A stretch of DNA of 64,000 bases from Cephalopachus bancanus (lineage: Eukaryota > Chordata > Mammalia > Primates > Tarsiidae). Positions 23,635 to 35,075 of this stretch are shown piece by piece. The position numbers and the translations under genes are program-made. The DNA lies in the NCBI GenBank assembly GCA_027257055.1, contig JAPVLO010000883.1:62001-126000 (forward strand), read 5' to 3'. Under the pieces are notes generated by a model. That model saw only the letters and a list, made by a program, of their open reading frames with translations. It was not told the origin of the DNA and searched no databases. Position 1 is the first letter of the stretch, and every line of letters begins with the position of its first letter.

Positions 23635-24571
23635 GGTTAAGTGTGCTGGCTCAGGCTATAATCCCAGCACTTTGGGAGACTGAGGCTGAGAGACTCAAAA
23701 AAAAAAAAAACTCAAAAAGAACTATTACTATATGAATTCCTACCCCACGTTCACTGTATTTGTTTGCAGTGTTTGTACTTAGAACTTTGTTAAGTTTAAT
23801 TTTTGTTTGTCCCATAAAATAGCCGATTGCTTCTGCAACTGCTGCTAGCAGTGTGTGAATGTTAAGCAATAAGCCCCTCCCAGACATTCCTTTGCTTAAA
23901 TTGTGGTAGCCTATGTGGCGTCTCTCTCCTGGTAAGCTCGGTGTTGTTTCAAACCTCCTGCCTGCTCGCTAAACCTAGCTTATCTGGCATTCCATTCCAC
24001 CCGTTTGGCAGTTACTTGTCCATCACAAGTAACTAAGCCTGAGCCCGTGCAAATCAAACTCGAATCAACCAATCAAAGTCTTTGTAACTGTGTCATATAG
24101 TTTTTATCCAATCCTGTGTGTACAAGTTTGTAAAGCCACCCCACCCCTTCAGAATTATGTATAAAAGGTGCGTGTTAGCCTGGGTCGGGGCTCTCATCCC
24201 TGAAGCTGCTGCGTCGGCTTCAAATGTGAGCCCAGACTCGAGCCTGAATAAAGACCCTTGTGTGTTTGCATCAGAGCTGGCTCCTTGGTGGTCTCTCGGA
24301 TTTTGAATTTTGGATTTAACAAGGCGAGACGATTGCCTGAGCCCAGGGGTTCGACACCAGCCTGGGCAACATGGTGGGACCTCAGCTCTACAATAAATTT
24401 TAAAAATAAGCCAGGTATGGTTGTACGCACCTGTAGTTCCAGCTACTTAGAAGGCTGAGGCGGAAGGAATGCCAAAGTCCAGCAGGTGGCGGCTGGGGTG
24501 GCCAATGAGCGTGTCCCTGCACTCCAGCTGGGCAATGGAGTGAGACTCCAACTCAAAAAAAAAAAAAAAAA
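23635..24571 (+). mobile_element. Alu split by LTR B copy 1
   Basis: Alu parts are 23635-23686 and 24322-24571; they join at ctgaggc/gagacgattgcc when the LTR and one aggc are removed. Confidence 0.9.
23687..24321 (+). mobile_element. Solo LTR, family B copy 1 (gammaretrovirus-like)
   Basis: The element opens TGAGAGAC and ends TTTAACA, with 4-bp duplications aggc at 23683-23686 and 24322-24325, typical of class I ERVs. It has CCAAT motifs, a TATA box (tataaaa, 24160-24166) and AATAAA (24247-24252) in U3-R order. It sits inside a + strand Alu whose two halves (23635-23686 and 24322 onward) join cleanly once the LTR is removed. Length is 635 bp. Confidence 0.88.
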
Positions 24572-24826
24572 GACCTTATCTCAATATAGTTACATTCTGA
24601 CTGACAAACTGAGTGTTGGAACTTTAACATATGAATTTTAGGCAGAAACAATCCAGCCCGTAATAATTCATATACTAAAAGATAAATGCTCAACTAACAG
24701 AAAGACTTCTAAATATTTTCTTAAAGTGAATATTTTACAGAAATATAATGCCATAGTTGTCCCTGTTCTTCTAAACCATACAGTGATTTCCTTTTCTTTC
24801 AAATATCTAATTTTCCTTTCAATTTT

Positions 24827-25116
24827 TTTTTTTTTTTTTGAGTTGGAGTCTCACTCTGTCACCCAGACTGGAGTACAGTGGCCGCTCCCGGCCACCGCAG
24901 CCTCGCCTGCTGGGCTCCAGTGATCCTTCTGCCTCAGCCTTCCACGTAGCCGGAACTACAGGTGCGCACCACCACGCCCAGCTAGTTTTTGATTTATTGT
25001 AGAGATGAAGTCTCGCCAAGTTGCCTGGGTGGGTCTCGAACCTGCGGGCTCAGGCAATCCACTTGCCTCGGCCTCCCAAAGTGCTGGAATTACAGGCTGA
25101 GCCAGCGAGCCCGGCC
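24827..25116 (-). mobile_element. Alu, full length
   Basis: Duplication tcctttcaatttt at 24814-24826 and 25117-25129. Confidence 0.95.
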
Positions 25117-25163
25117 TCCTTTCAATTTTATTTTACCATATTTATCCAGACTCTCTTGTTTTC

Positions 25164-25459
25164 TTTTCTTTTCGTTTTTTTTTTTTTTGAGTTGGAGTCT
25201 CACTGTCGCCCAGACTGAAGTGCAGTGGCCGCTCCCGGCCACAGCAGCCTTGACCTACTGGGCTCCGGCGATCCTTCCGCCTCAGCCTTCCAAGTAGCTG
25301 GAACTACAGGCGCACACTACCACGCCCGGCTAATTTTTTTTATTTACTGTAGAGATGAGGTCTCGCCTGCCCAGGCAGGTCTTGAACCCGCGGGCTCAGG
25401 CAATCCACTCACCTCAGCCTCCCAAGGCGCGGGATTACAGGCTGAGCCACCGAGCCCAG
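25164..25459 (-). mobile_element. Alu, full length
   Basis: Duplication ctcttgttttc at 25153-25163 and 25460-25470. Confidence 0.95.
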
Positions 25460-25633
25460 CTCTTGTTTTCAAATTGTGCTCTTGAATTGTATTTCCAACT
25501 GTATTATCAGCCTTTTGAAGTTTATGTACTTCTTGAGTACAAGGGTGTCCCTCCCTTGTACGTGCCAAAATTATTTCTGGAATGATAGGAAGGAATCTGG
25601 AAGATACACATGTTAAAAAAAAAAAAACACACA

Positions 25634-25921
25634 CTGGGCACAGTATCTCACGCCTATAATTCCAGCACTTTGGAGGCCAGGGTGAGAGGATTGCCTGAGT
25701 CTACGGGTTCGAGACCAGCCTGGACAACTTGGCAAAACCTCATCTCTACAATAAATCAAAAAATTAGCCGGGCATGGTGGCGCATGCCTGTAGTTCCAGT
25801 TACTTGGAAGACTGAGATGAAGGATCACCTGAACCCAGCAGGTTGAGGCTGTGGTGTTCATGAGTGTGCCACTGCATTCCAGCCTGGATGACAGAGTGAG
25901 ACTCTGACTTAAAAAACAAAC
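25634..25921 (+). mobile_element. Alu, intermediate type
   Basis: Head-to-tail with the next Alu; ends gagactctgacttaaaaaac. Confidence 0.93.
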
Positions 25922-26216
<295 letters not shown>

Positions 26217-26250
26217 TAAGGTTGATGTGTTAAATTTAAAACTGAACACT

Positions 26251-26556
26251 GGCCGGGCTCAGTGACTCAGCCTGTAATCCCACACCTTGGGAGGCCAAGG
26301 TGAGTGAATTGCCGTGGGTTCGAGACCCGCCTGGGTAACTTGGTGAGACCTCATCTCTATAATAAATCAAAAAAATTAGCAGGGCGTGGTAGCGCGCACC
26401 TGTAGTTCCAGCTACTTGGAAGGCTTTGGCGGAAGAATCTCCGGAACCCAGCAGATCGAGGCTGCGGTGGCCAGGAGCGGCCACTGCACTCTAGTCTGGG
26501 CGACAGAGTGAGACTACAACTCAAAAATAAAAAATAGAATTAAAAAACATATATAA
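26251..26556 (+). mobile_element. Alu, full length
   Basis: Flanks aaaactgaacact and aaaaccgaacact form a near-perfect duplication. Confidence 0.95.
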
Positions 26557-26565
26557 AACCGAACA

Positions 26566-26654
26566 CTTTGGGAGAATCACTTGAGGCCAGGAATTCAAGA
26601 CTAGTCTTTCTAAATCGTAAGATCTCATCTAAAAACAAAAACAAAAACAAAAAA
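26566..26654 (+). mobile_element. Alu left-arm fragment, old
   Basis: cactttgggagaatcacttg to an (AAAAC)n tail. Confidence 0.75.
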
Positions 26655-26935
26655 TGTCCAGGAGCGGTGGTTCATGCCTATAATTCCAGCACTTTAGGAA
26701 GCCAAGGTGGGAGGATCTCTTGAGCCCAAGAGTTTGAGTCCAGCCTGGACAACATAGGGAGACCGCATTCCTATAAAAAATTTTAAAACTGAGTCAGGTT
26801 TAGTGGTACACACCTGTAGTCCTAGCTACTTGGGAGGCAGAGGAGGGTGAATCCCTTCAGCCCAGGATTTTGAGGCCACAGTAAGCCAGGATTGTGCCAC
26901 TGCTCTCCAGTCTGGGTGACAAAGTGTAAAAGACA
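26655..26935 (+). mobile_element. Old AluJ-like dimer
   Basis: ccaggagcggtggttcatgc to tgggtgacaaagtg. Confidence 0.9.
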
Positions 26936-27038
26936 ATAACTGACTCATTTTCATAAAATGGAAAGAAGTCTGTTAATGTGACCAAAAGCACATACTAGGA
27001 AGCAGACCTGACCAAACGCTCATTAAAAAGGGAGGTGT

Positions 27039-27338
27039 GAGCCGGGCTCGGTGGCTCAGCCTGTAATCCCGCTCCTTTGGGAGGCTGAGGTGAGTGGATT
27101 GCCTGAGCCCGCAGGTTCGAGACCTGCCCGGGCAGCGAGACCTCATCTCTACAATAAATCAAAAAAATCAGCCGGGCGTGGTAGTGCATGCCTGTAATTC
27201 CGGCTACTTGGAAGGCTGAGGCGGAAGGATCTCCAGAGCCCAGCAGGTGGAGGCTGTGGTGGCCGGGAGCGGCCACTGCACTCCAGTCTGGGTGACAGAG
27301 TGAGACTCCAACTCAAAAAAAAAAAAAAAAAAGAAAGA
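27039..27338 (+). mobile_element. Alu, delta-8 subfamily
   Basis: gcccgggcagcgagacctca and aaaaatcagccgggcg carry the subfamily marks. Confidence 0.95.
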
Positions 27339-27373
27339 AGGAAGCCAAAACCCTCCAGTCAAATAGCAACAAG

Positions 27374-27681
27374 CCGGGGCTCGGTGACTCAACCTGTAAT
27401 CCTGCGCTTTGGGAGGCCGGGGTGAGTGAATTCCCTAGCCCGCGGGTTCGAGACCCGCATGGACAACTTGGCAAGACCTCATCTCTACAATAAATCAAAA
27501 AAATTAGCTGGGTGTGGTAGCGCATGCCTGTAGTTCCAGCTACTTGGAAGGCTGGGACAGAAGGATCACCGGAGCCCAGCAGGTCGAGGCTGCAGTGGCT
27601 GGGAGTGTGCCCACTGCACTCCAGCCTGGGTGACAGAGTGAGACTCCAACTCAAAAAAAACAACAACAACAACAGCAAAAA
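27374..27681 (+). mobile_element. Alu, full length
   Basis: Duplication caaatagcaacaag at 27360-27373 and 27682-27695. Confidence 0.95.
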
Positions 27682-27695
27682 CAAATAGCAACAAG

Positions 27696-27994
27696 TACTT
27701 ATTTTAACCTTATTCGCACCAAAACTGCTTAGGTAACAGCCAGGGGAGATTGTGACCCTGTAATCCTCATCAGTGAGAACCTGGGGGAAGGACTTGGATA
27801 CCGGAAAATAAATTGCTTGTAATTGTTCTGGGTGTGCCTGTCCATCAGACACCGATCTTGCAAGTCTATCACTAAAGTCTTATTTCTGCAGCACTCCACA
27901 TCTCTGTGTCTGTCTTTTGATTTTGGATGGGTGAGCTTGTTTCTCACACAAAGTGAGACCTAGACCAAAAAACAAAAAAACAAACAAAACAAGT
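27696..27994. other. Unassigned unique sequence
   Basis: No repeat recognised before the L1 fragment that starts near 27995. Confidence 0.35.
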
Positions 27995-28130
27995 AAAAGC
28001 CTGAACAATACCTAGCATAGGACTGGAGGTGAAACTCTCATATACTGCCAGTGAGACTGGAAAATGATAGGAAACAAAATAAAACTATTTCTAAGTTTTA
28101 TTTTGTTTCCTATCAAGCTAAACATATGCT
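27995..28130 (+). mobile_element. L1 fragment C (sense) containing a perfect palindrome
   Basis: ctctcatatactgccagtga matches the sense L1 region that follows the aggatgtggag phrase. It runs into the palindrome at 28065-28115. Confidence 0.55.
28065..28115. repeat. Perfect inverted repeat, 22-bp arms, 7-nt loop
   Basis: Arms at 28065-28086 and 28094-28115 are exact reverse complements; the loop is atttcta. The arms are AT-rich (aggaaacaaaataaaact within the left arm). Confidence 0.95.
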
Positions 28131-28199
28131 TACCAAATGACTTGGCGGCCTTCTAGTTATTAATAACTTCTAGTTATTTAAGAAAAATTAAAACATATC

Positions 28200-28501
28200 G
28201 GCCGGGCTCGGTGGCTCAGCCTGTCATCCCAGCAATTTGGGAGGCCGAGGCAAGTGGATTACCTGAGCCTGCGGGTTCAAGATCAACCTGGGCAACTTGG
28301 TGAGACCTCGTCTCTACAATAAATCAAAAGTTATCCAGGCGTGCTGGTGCATGCCTGTAGTTCCAGCTACAAGGAAGGGTGAGGAGGAAGGATCGACAGA
28401 GCCCAGTGGGTTGACGCTGGGGTGGCCATGAGCATGCCACTGCACTCCAGCATGGGTGATGGAGTGAGACTCCAACTCAAAAATAAATAAACAAATAAAA
28501 C
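28200..28501 (+). mobile_element. Alu, full length
   Basis: Lies between L1 fragments C and D. Confidence 0.95.
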
Positions 28502-28711
28502 GCATCCACACAAAGACTTTCAAAAAAATGTGTATAGCAGTTTTATTCACACTAGTCCAACACCGGAAACGTCCTAATGTCTATCACAGATGGATGGATA
28601 AACAAATTGCTGAAAATCCATACAGTGGAATATTATTTAGCAACAAAAAAGAAAGTAGTACTGACACATGCAACAACATGAATGAATCAATGAATCAAAA
28701 ATATGTTGTAG
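28502..28711 (+). mobile_element. L1 fragment D (sense)
   Basis: agatggatggataaacaaat, then acagtggaatattatttagc and acatgcaacaacatgaatga, are the sense L1 3' region. It lies between two Alus. Confidence 0.8.
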
Positions 28712-28918
28712 AGCCGGGCTCGGTGGCTCAGCCTGTAATCCCGCACTTTGGGAGGCTGAGGTGAGTGAATTGCCTGAGACTGCAGGTTCGAGACCCGCCT
28801 GGGCAACTTGGAGAGACCTCATCTCTACAATAAATCAAAAAATTAGCCGGGTGTGGTAGCGCGTGCCTGTAGTTCCAGCTACCTGGAAGGCTGAAGTGGA
28901 AGGATTGCCAGAGCCCAG
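28712..28918 (+). mobile_element. Alu, broken in the right arm
   Basis: Normal from the head to gattgccagagcccag, then joined to an inverted Alu piece. Confidence 0.9.
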
Positions 28919-29121
28919 CTACATGCATGCACCACCGCACCAGGCTAATCAAAAATTAGCTGGGTGTGGTAATGTGCTCCTGTAGTTCTGGCTGCTTGGA
29001 AGGTTGAGGTGGAAGGATCACCCGAGCCCAGCAGGTCAATGCTGGGGTGACCGTGAGCCTGTGTTCCACTGCATTCCAGCCTGGTCGATGGAGTGAGACT
29101 CCAACCCCCAAAAAATTAAAT
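28919..29121 (+). mobile_element. Alu right arm with fold-back inverted piece
   Basis: 28919-28949 is antisense Alu (gcatgcaccaccgcaccagg); from 28954 the matching sense segment follows, then a normal right arm. Confidence 0.85.
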
Positions 29122-29438
29122 AAACCGGACTCGGTGGCTCAGCCTGTAATCCCGCGCCTTTGGGAGGCTGAGGTAAGTGGATTGCCTGAGCCCACGGGTT
29201 CGAGACCCGCCTGGGCAACTTGGCGAGACCTCATCTCTACAATAAATCAAGATGAGCTGGGTATGGTAGCGTGCGCCTATAGTTCCAGCTACTTGGAAGG
29301 TTGAGGCGGAAGGATAACCGGAGCCCAGCAGGTGGAGGCTGCGGTGGCCGGGAGCGGCCACTGCCCTCCAGTCTGTGCGACAGAGTGAGACTCCAACTCA
29401 AAAAAAAAAAAAAAAAAAAAGAAAAGAAAAAAATGAAA
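29122..29438 (+). mobile_element. Alu, full length
   Basis: Left arm has acgggttcgagacccgcctg; tail of about 20 A. Confidence 0.95.
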
Positions 29439-29565
29439 AGACAAGCCACAGACAGACTGGGAGAAAATATTTGCAAATCAAATGACTGATCAAGGACTTG
29501 TATCCAGAAGGTATAAAGAACCCTGAAAACTGTGACCTCATCATGGCTGTGTTGTAAGAGCTTAT
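29439..29565 (+). mobile_element. L1 fragment A (sense)
   Basis: aagacaagccacagacag, gggagaaaatatttgcaaat and a tatccagaaggtataaagaa phrase are sense L1 ORF2 sequence upstream of fragments B to E in an intact L1. Confidence 0.75.
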
Positions 29566-30083
29566 TCCAGCCTACGAAACACAGTGACACCTCGTCTCTA
29601 CAAAAAAATAAAAAATAGGCTGAGCACGGTAACTCAAGCCTGTAATCCCAGCACTTTGGGAGGCTCAGGTGAGGGTATTGCCTGAGCTCACGGGTTTGAG
29701 AACAGCCTGGACAACTTGGCAAGACCTCATCTCTACAATAAATAAAAAATGAGCCGGGTATGGCAGCACGCGCCTGTAGTTCCAGCTACTTAGAAGGCTG
29801 AGGCGGAAGGATCACCAGAGCCCAGCAGGTCGACGCTGGGTTGGCTGTGGGCGTGCCACTGCATTCCAGCCTGGGCAATGGAGTGAGGCTCCAATACAAA
29901 AAATGAAATAAAAAATATCCAAGCATGGTGGCACATGCCTGCAGTCCCAAATACTTGGGAGGCAATTGTAGGGGGATCATTTGAGCCCAGGAGTTGGTGA
30001 CTGTGGTAAGGCATGATTGTGTCATTGCACTCCAGCTTGAGCAACACAGTGAGACCCTGACTAAAAAAAAAAAAAAAAAAAAA
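29566..30083 (+). mobile_element. Old AluJ-like element split by an Alu
   Basis: Old parts are 29566-29612 and 29909-30083, separated by the Alu at 29613-29908 in the middle A-rich linker. Confidence 0.8.
29613..29908 (+). mobile_element. Alu inserted in the linker of an older Alu
   Basis: Full dimer; both edges are A-rich aaaataaaaaata-type sequence. Confidence 0.93.
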
Positions 30084-30374
30084 GCCGGGCTCGGTGGCTC
30101 AGCCTGTAATCCTGTGCTTTGGGAGGCCGAGGTGAGTGAATTGCCTGAGCCTGAGGGTTCGAGACCCACCTGGGCAACTTGGTGAGACCTCATCTCTACA
30201 ATAAACTAAAAATTAGCTGGGCGTGGTAGCACATGCCTGTAATTCCAGCTACTCGGAAGGCTGAGGCAGAAGGATCGCTGGAACCCAGCAGGGCGAGGCT
30301 ACGGTGGCCAGGAGTGGCCATTGCACTCCAGTCTGGGCAACAGTGACACTCCAACTCAAAAAAAAAAAAAAAGA
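30084..30374 (+). mobile_element. Alu inserted at the tail of an older Alu
   Basis: gccgggctcggtggctcagc starts directly after a ~20-nt A run. Confidence 0.95.
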
Positions 30375-30519
30375 GTTTATTAATTTAAGTAGAATTTCAG
30401 GCTTCTGGCAGTAGACAGGAGAATTAAAGCCCATTAACCATGGCCTTCCTGGAGCTATGGGATCACTGATCCTACAAGACTCACTTTGTCATTCAGCGCC
30501 CCACATGGTCTTCTGCTCC

Positions 30520-31058
30520 TGAGAGACCCAAGAGATTCAAAAAATTCAAAAAAGAACTATTACTATATGAATTCTGCAACTGCTGCCAGCAGTGTGTGAA
30601 TGTTAAGCAATAAGCCCCTCCGGACATTCCTTTGCTTAAATTGTGGTAGCCTCTGTGGCATCTCTCTCCTGGTAAGCTCGGTGTTGTTTCAAACCTCCTG
30701 CCTGCTCACTAAACCTAGCTTATCTGGCATTCCATTCCGCCCGTTTGGCAGTTACTTGTCCATCACAAGTAACTAAGCCTGAGCCCGCACAAATCGCACT
30801 TAAACCAACCAATCAAGGTCTTTGTAACTGCGTCATATAGTTTTTATCCAATCCTGTGTGCACAAGTTTGTAAAGCCACCCCACCCCTTCAGAATTATGT
30901 ATAAAAGGTGCTTGTTAGCCTGGGTCGGGGCTCTCGTCCCTGAGCTGCTGCGTCAGCTTCAAACGTGAGCCCAGACTTGAGCCTGAATAAAGACCCTCGT
31001 GTGTTTGCATCGGAGCTGGCTCTTTGGTGGTCTCAGATTTTGAATTTTGGGTTTAACA
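30520..31058 (+). mobile_element. Solo LTR, family B copy 2, with 96-bp internal deletion
   Basis: Nearly identical to 23687-24321. It has its own 4-bp duplication ctcc (30516-30519 and 31059-31062), TATA box at 30900-30906 and AATAAA at 30986-30991. About 96 bp present in copy 1 just after gaattc are missing; the breakpoint shows ttc microhomology. No internal viral genes adjoin it. Confidence 0.88.
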
Positions 31059-31062
31059 CTCC

Positions 31063-31704
31063 AATCTCTGCTAGCAAGCAGGGTGATGGGTTCAGCTTTT
31101 AGCCCAGCTATTCCTTTCAACAGTTCATTCTAGACTAACACCTTGACTCTAGCCCGAGCCTGAGTCTAGGAAAGAGGTCAGAAGAAAGAGCTCTTCCCAC
31201 TCAGAAGGCCTGGGCCTTGCAGAATGACCTTGACCATCTCTTGTAGGTGATCACCTCTCACTGCAAGTCAAGCCTGCACAACCAGCTGGACATCCACAGA
31301 CAAGACTCCACGGCTCAACGAAAATCTGCAAGCCACAGATGCCTGTGAAAAGCCCCAAAGCCGGAAGAGTGCCCCTAAACTTATACCACACTGGAGCAAC
31401 TTTAGCCTAGAAGGTCAAGAATGAAGGACACAACGAAAACCTTGAAGGACAGGAATGATGACATAGGATAATGACCTCAGAAGGGTGGGGCTGGGCTGGA
31501 AAACCTCTGTCCCTCCTGACTGCTGTGGTCTGCTTCCAGGAAGGCCCAGCTTCCAGGTTTCTCTTCACATCCCATCACTTTAGTGTCTCCTGCAAGGATA
31601 ATGAATAGTTATGGTGCCTGTCAAGGGACAGCTTGTTTCTCCACAGAGAGGTGCATGACAGGGAAAGTCAGTCTCCTGCAAGCAAAAGAACTTTTTGTCA
31701 CCAT
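31063..31704. other. Unassigned unique sequence
   Basis: Starts directly after the ctcc duplication of LTR B copy 2 and ends at L1 fragment B. It separates L1 fragments A and B. Confidence 0.4.
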
Positions 31705-31767
31705 TCTACAAGCTAAAAACTCAATTGCCAAGATGAGATGTCACTACACACCTATTGAAAGAGCTAA
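31705..31767 (+). mobile_element. L1 fragment B (sense)
   Basis: gatgtcactacacacctatt followed by agagctaaaat matches the short L1 segment just upstream of fragment C in an intact element. Confidence 0.6.
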
Positions 31768-32350
31768 AATAGTCAGGCTCAGTGGCTCAAGCCTGTCATT
31801 CCAGCACTTTGGGAGGTGGAGGCGAGAGGATTGCCTGAGTCCAGGGGTTCGAGACCAGCCTGGGCAACTTGGCGAGACCTTGTCTCTACAATAAAAATTT
31901 AAAAAAATTAGCTGGGTTCGGTAGCTCAGCCTGTAATCCCCGCGCCTTTGGGAGGCTGAGGTGAGTGGATTGCTTGAGCCCACGGGTTTGAGACCCGCCT
32001 GGGCAACTTGGCAAGACCTCATCTCTACAATAAATAAAAAAATTAGCCGGGTGTGGTAGTGCGCGCCTATAGTTCCAGCTACTTGGAAGGCTGAGGTGGA
32101 AGGATCACCGGAGCCCAGCAGGTCGAGGCTGCGGTGGCCAGGAGCGGCCACTGCACTCCAGTCTGGGCGACAGGGTGAGACTCCAACTCAAAAATAAATA
32201 AATAAGTAAAAATAAAAAATAAAAAAATTAGTCAGGCATGGTGGGGTGTGCCTGTGGTTCTAGCTACTTGGGAGGCTGAAGCCGAAGGATCGCCTGAGTC
32301 CAGCAGGTCGAGGCTGTGGTGGCTGTGAGCATGCCACTGCACTCCAGCCT
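31768..32350 (+). mobile_element. Intermediate Alu split by an Alu
   Basis: Host halves are 31768-31910 and 32218-32350; the insert sits in the linker. L1 fragment E follows. Confidence 0.88.
31911..32217 (+). mobile_element. Alu, full length, nested
   Basis: gctgggttcggtagctcagc to an AAATA-rich tail. Confidence 0.95.
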
Positions 32351-32624
32351 CAAGAAAATTATGCTGAGTGAAAAAAAGCCCGTCTCAAAAGGTGACATAC
32401 TTCATGATTTCATTTGTATAACATTGATGAAATGACACAATTATAGAGACAAAGAACAGATTTAGTAGTTGCTGGGGGTTAGGGATGGAGATGAATGTGA
32501 TGGGATTGTGGTGTTGATTACACAAATCCACACATGAGATAAATTACATGATATTACACACCCATAAAATTGTTAAAATCTAAATCAGTTCTCTGCATCA
32601 CAGAAATACAAATTTCCTGGTTTT
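32350..32624 (+). mobile_element. L1 fragment E (sense), 3' part
   Basis: aattatgctgagtgaaaaaa, acttcatgatttcatttgta and gttgctgggggttaggg continue the L1 from where fragment D stops. Ends in decayed 3' UTR-like sequence. Confidence 0.75.
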
Positions 32625-32638
32625 GAAAATATACTATA

Positions 32639-32929
32639 GGCCAGGCTCGGTGGCTCAGCCTGTCATCCCAGCACTTTGGGAGACCGAGATGAGTGGATTG
32701 TCTGAGCCCGAGGGTTCGAGACCTACCCGGGCAACTTGACTAGACCTGGTCTCTACAATAATCGAACATTAGCTGGGCGTGGTAGTACACACCTGTAGTT
32801 CCGGCTACTTGTAAGGCTGAGGCGGAAGGATCGCTGGAGCCCAGCAGGGTGAGGCTGTGGTGGCCGGGAGCATGCCACTGCACTCCAGTCTGAGCGACAG
32901 AGTGAGACTCCAACTCAAAAAAAAAAAAA
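32639..32929 (+). mobile_element. Alu, full length
   Basis: Duplication gaaaatatactata / gaaaatacactata. Confidence 0.95.
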
Positions 32930-32943
32930 GAAAATACACTATA

Positions 32944-33770
32944 ATTATATAAGATGGTACTATTGGGAGAAACTGGGTGCGGAGTACCAACCTCTCTGTA
33001 TTATTTTTGGAACTTCCTGTGAATAATAATTTCACTCCATGTTCACATTGAATGACAGCTCAAGGTACACTGAATGACACCCCAGACTCAGCTGATATGA
33101 ACCAGATTCTCCTGCACGGTGCCCGTCTACTGCAGCCAGGGCTTCCTGGTCACACCCTCCTGTGCTCCCCAGTGCCCACCACAGCTCTGCCCCAGCGATG
33201 CCACCCGCTCCCTGAGTTCACCCCACCTGAGGAAGCCACGGTGAAGTCACAGGCCCGTCTTGCAGGCTCATCTCCTCCCTGCCCCTTTATGAGCTAGCAT
33301 GTGACTTGACATCTCTTGAGCCGGGGACACAGATGCCCAGGAAAGAAACGTCCACGGGCAGCAGAGGGCCAGCACCTGCGACCAGGAGGCAGCCTCAGTG
33401 AAAGAATGCATGCCCTTGGGCCCATGGGGGGGGACATGAAATCTAGAGTCCCGTTGACTGAAAATGCCCAACACAGGCTATGCCTGCCCAGAGGTGACTG
33501 TCTCCCCAAAACACACAGGGGCCAGAAGAATCCAAGAACGGAGCATGGGAAACGCGTCAAGGGCATGCCTGTCCTCACCTTTGAGGTAGGGCTGAGCTGG
33601 GCAGAAAACCTCCTTGCCGCCCTTCCCTCCTCAACCCCTACAGATCACCTGTTTCCTGATCTCACATTGACCTTCAACCCCAGGTCTCTGCTCCCTTGAC
33701 TGTTTCACATTCCCCCTTGTATTTCTTCTGGCCTGGTCTGACTCTGTTTCACTTTGACTTTTTTTTTTTT
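32944..33770. other. Unassigned unique sequence
   Basis: Moderately GC-rich from 33050. A 127-codon + frame (33316-33699) has no recognised motif. Confidence 0.4.
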
Positions 33771-33788
33771 AAAGAAAGCAGGATTGTA

Positions 33789-34073
33789 GGCCGGGCTCGG
33801 TGGCTCAGCCTGTCATCCCAGCACTTTGGGAGGCCGAGGCGAGTGGATCGCCTGAGCCCGTGGGTTCGAGACCCACCTGGACAACTTGGTGAGACCTCAT
33901 CTCTACAATAAATTAAAAATTAGCCGGGCCTGGTAGCGTGTGCCTGTAGTTCCAGCTACTCGGAAGGCTGAGGCAGAAGATCACCAGAGCCCAGCAAGTT
34001 GAGGCTGCAGTGACCAGGAGCGTGCCACTGCACTCCAGTCTGGGTGACAGAGTGAGACTCCAGCTCCAAAAAA
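33789..34073 (+). mobile_element. Alu, full length
   Basis: Duplication aaagaaagcaggatt at 33771-33785 and about 34074-34088. Confidence 0.95.
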
Positions 34074-34088
34074 AAAAGAAAGCAGGAT

Positions 34089-34830
34089 TTATTGAGAGGA
34101 CAGAAAAGCTCCCACAGTGGGAGTGGACCAGAGGGGCTTGCCCTCACTTTGACTTTGACTCTGCCCTTTGCCTTCCAGTTTTGTGGCCATCTGATGAATC
34201 TAGTATTTGGATTGCTTGGAAACACCACCAAGGGACGTTCTAGCAAGCATTTCCTGTTTACTATGCATAACTCAAGCCACTTTATCCAAGAGGTGGACAG
34301 CCACAGAGAACACCTGGGTCCTGCATGCCTGGAGGCAGAGACCACCTCTCAGTTTCTTAGTCCTTTTGAGGTGGAGTGGGGGCATCACGTGAAACCAGAG
34401 GAGATCTGGTCGACCTAAACTAGGCCGAGTGCACTGACACTGCCAGTTCTTAGCTGTGTGACCTTGAGCAAGACCCTGGAGAGCTTTGGGCATGGCACCA
34501 GAGAGGGAAAGAGAAAGACCAGCTGGAGACCTGAGTCTGCAGGAAATCTGAGTCCAGGCCTGCTTCCTTCACTTTCTCGGCGAGGGACTTTGAGCCGAGG
34601 TCGGCCGTCCCAGGGCCTCAGTCTCCCCTGCCAGGCATTCTGTGTGGCCAGCCTGGCTCTCGAGGGCTGGGGTGGGTGAAGGTCCCGCCAGGCTCCGGCC
34701 TGGCCCACAACGCCCAGCTGCACTGTGCGCACCGGCTCCCTAGGGGGCAGTGTGTGCCCCTCCAAGGGACTCCAGGGTCAGGACTGGGACTCGGGACTCA
34801 GGACAAACCAGGCCCGGCTCCTGGACATCC
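34089..34830. other. Unique sequence with a MIR core
   Basis: agctgtgtgaccttgagcaa at 34452-34471 is a MIR core on +. The remainder is unassigned. Confidence 0.45.
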
Positions 34831-34837
34831 ATCTGCC

Positions 34838-34979
34838 AATCTGTGAGACAGGCAGGCGTGCAGGTGCAGTGGCAGGCTCACGGCCACCCCAGCCTTGACC
34901 TGCAGGGCTCCGGCGATTCTTCCGCCTCAGTCTTCCAAATAGCTGGGACTACAGGCGCGCACCACCACGGCTGGCTAAT
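34838..34979 (-). mobile_element. Alu right arm
   Basis: gtgcagtggcaggctcacgg to ggctggctaattttt. Confidence 0.85.
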
Positions 34980-35075
34980 TTTTTTTTTTTTAAGTTGGAA
35001 TCTCACTTTGTCAGCCAGGCTGGAGTGCAGTGGCATGCTCAGGGCCACCTCAGTCTGCCTGCTCACCAGCTCTGG
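34980..35075 (-). mobile_element. Alu right-arm fragment
   Basis: T-run, aagttggaatctcactttgt, lost beyond gtctgcctgctc. Confidence 0.8.

Noticed and set aside
27313..27852. 179-codon minus ORF
   Set aside because: Most of it is the antisense reading of an Alu (motifs such as [14 protein letters not shown] recur in every antisense Alu).
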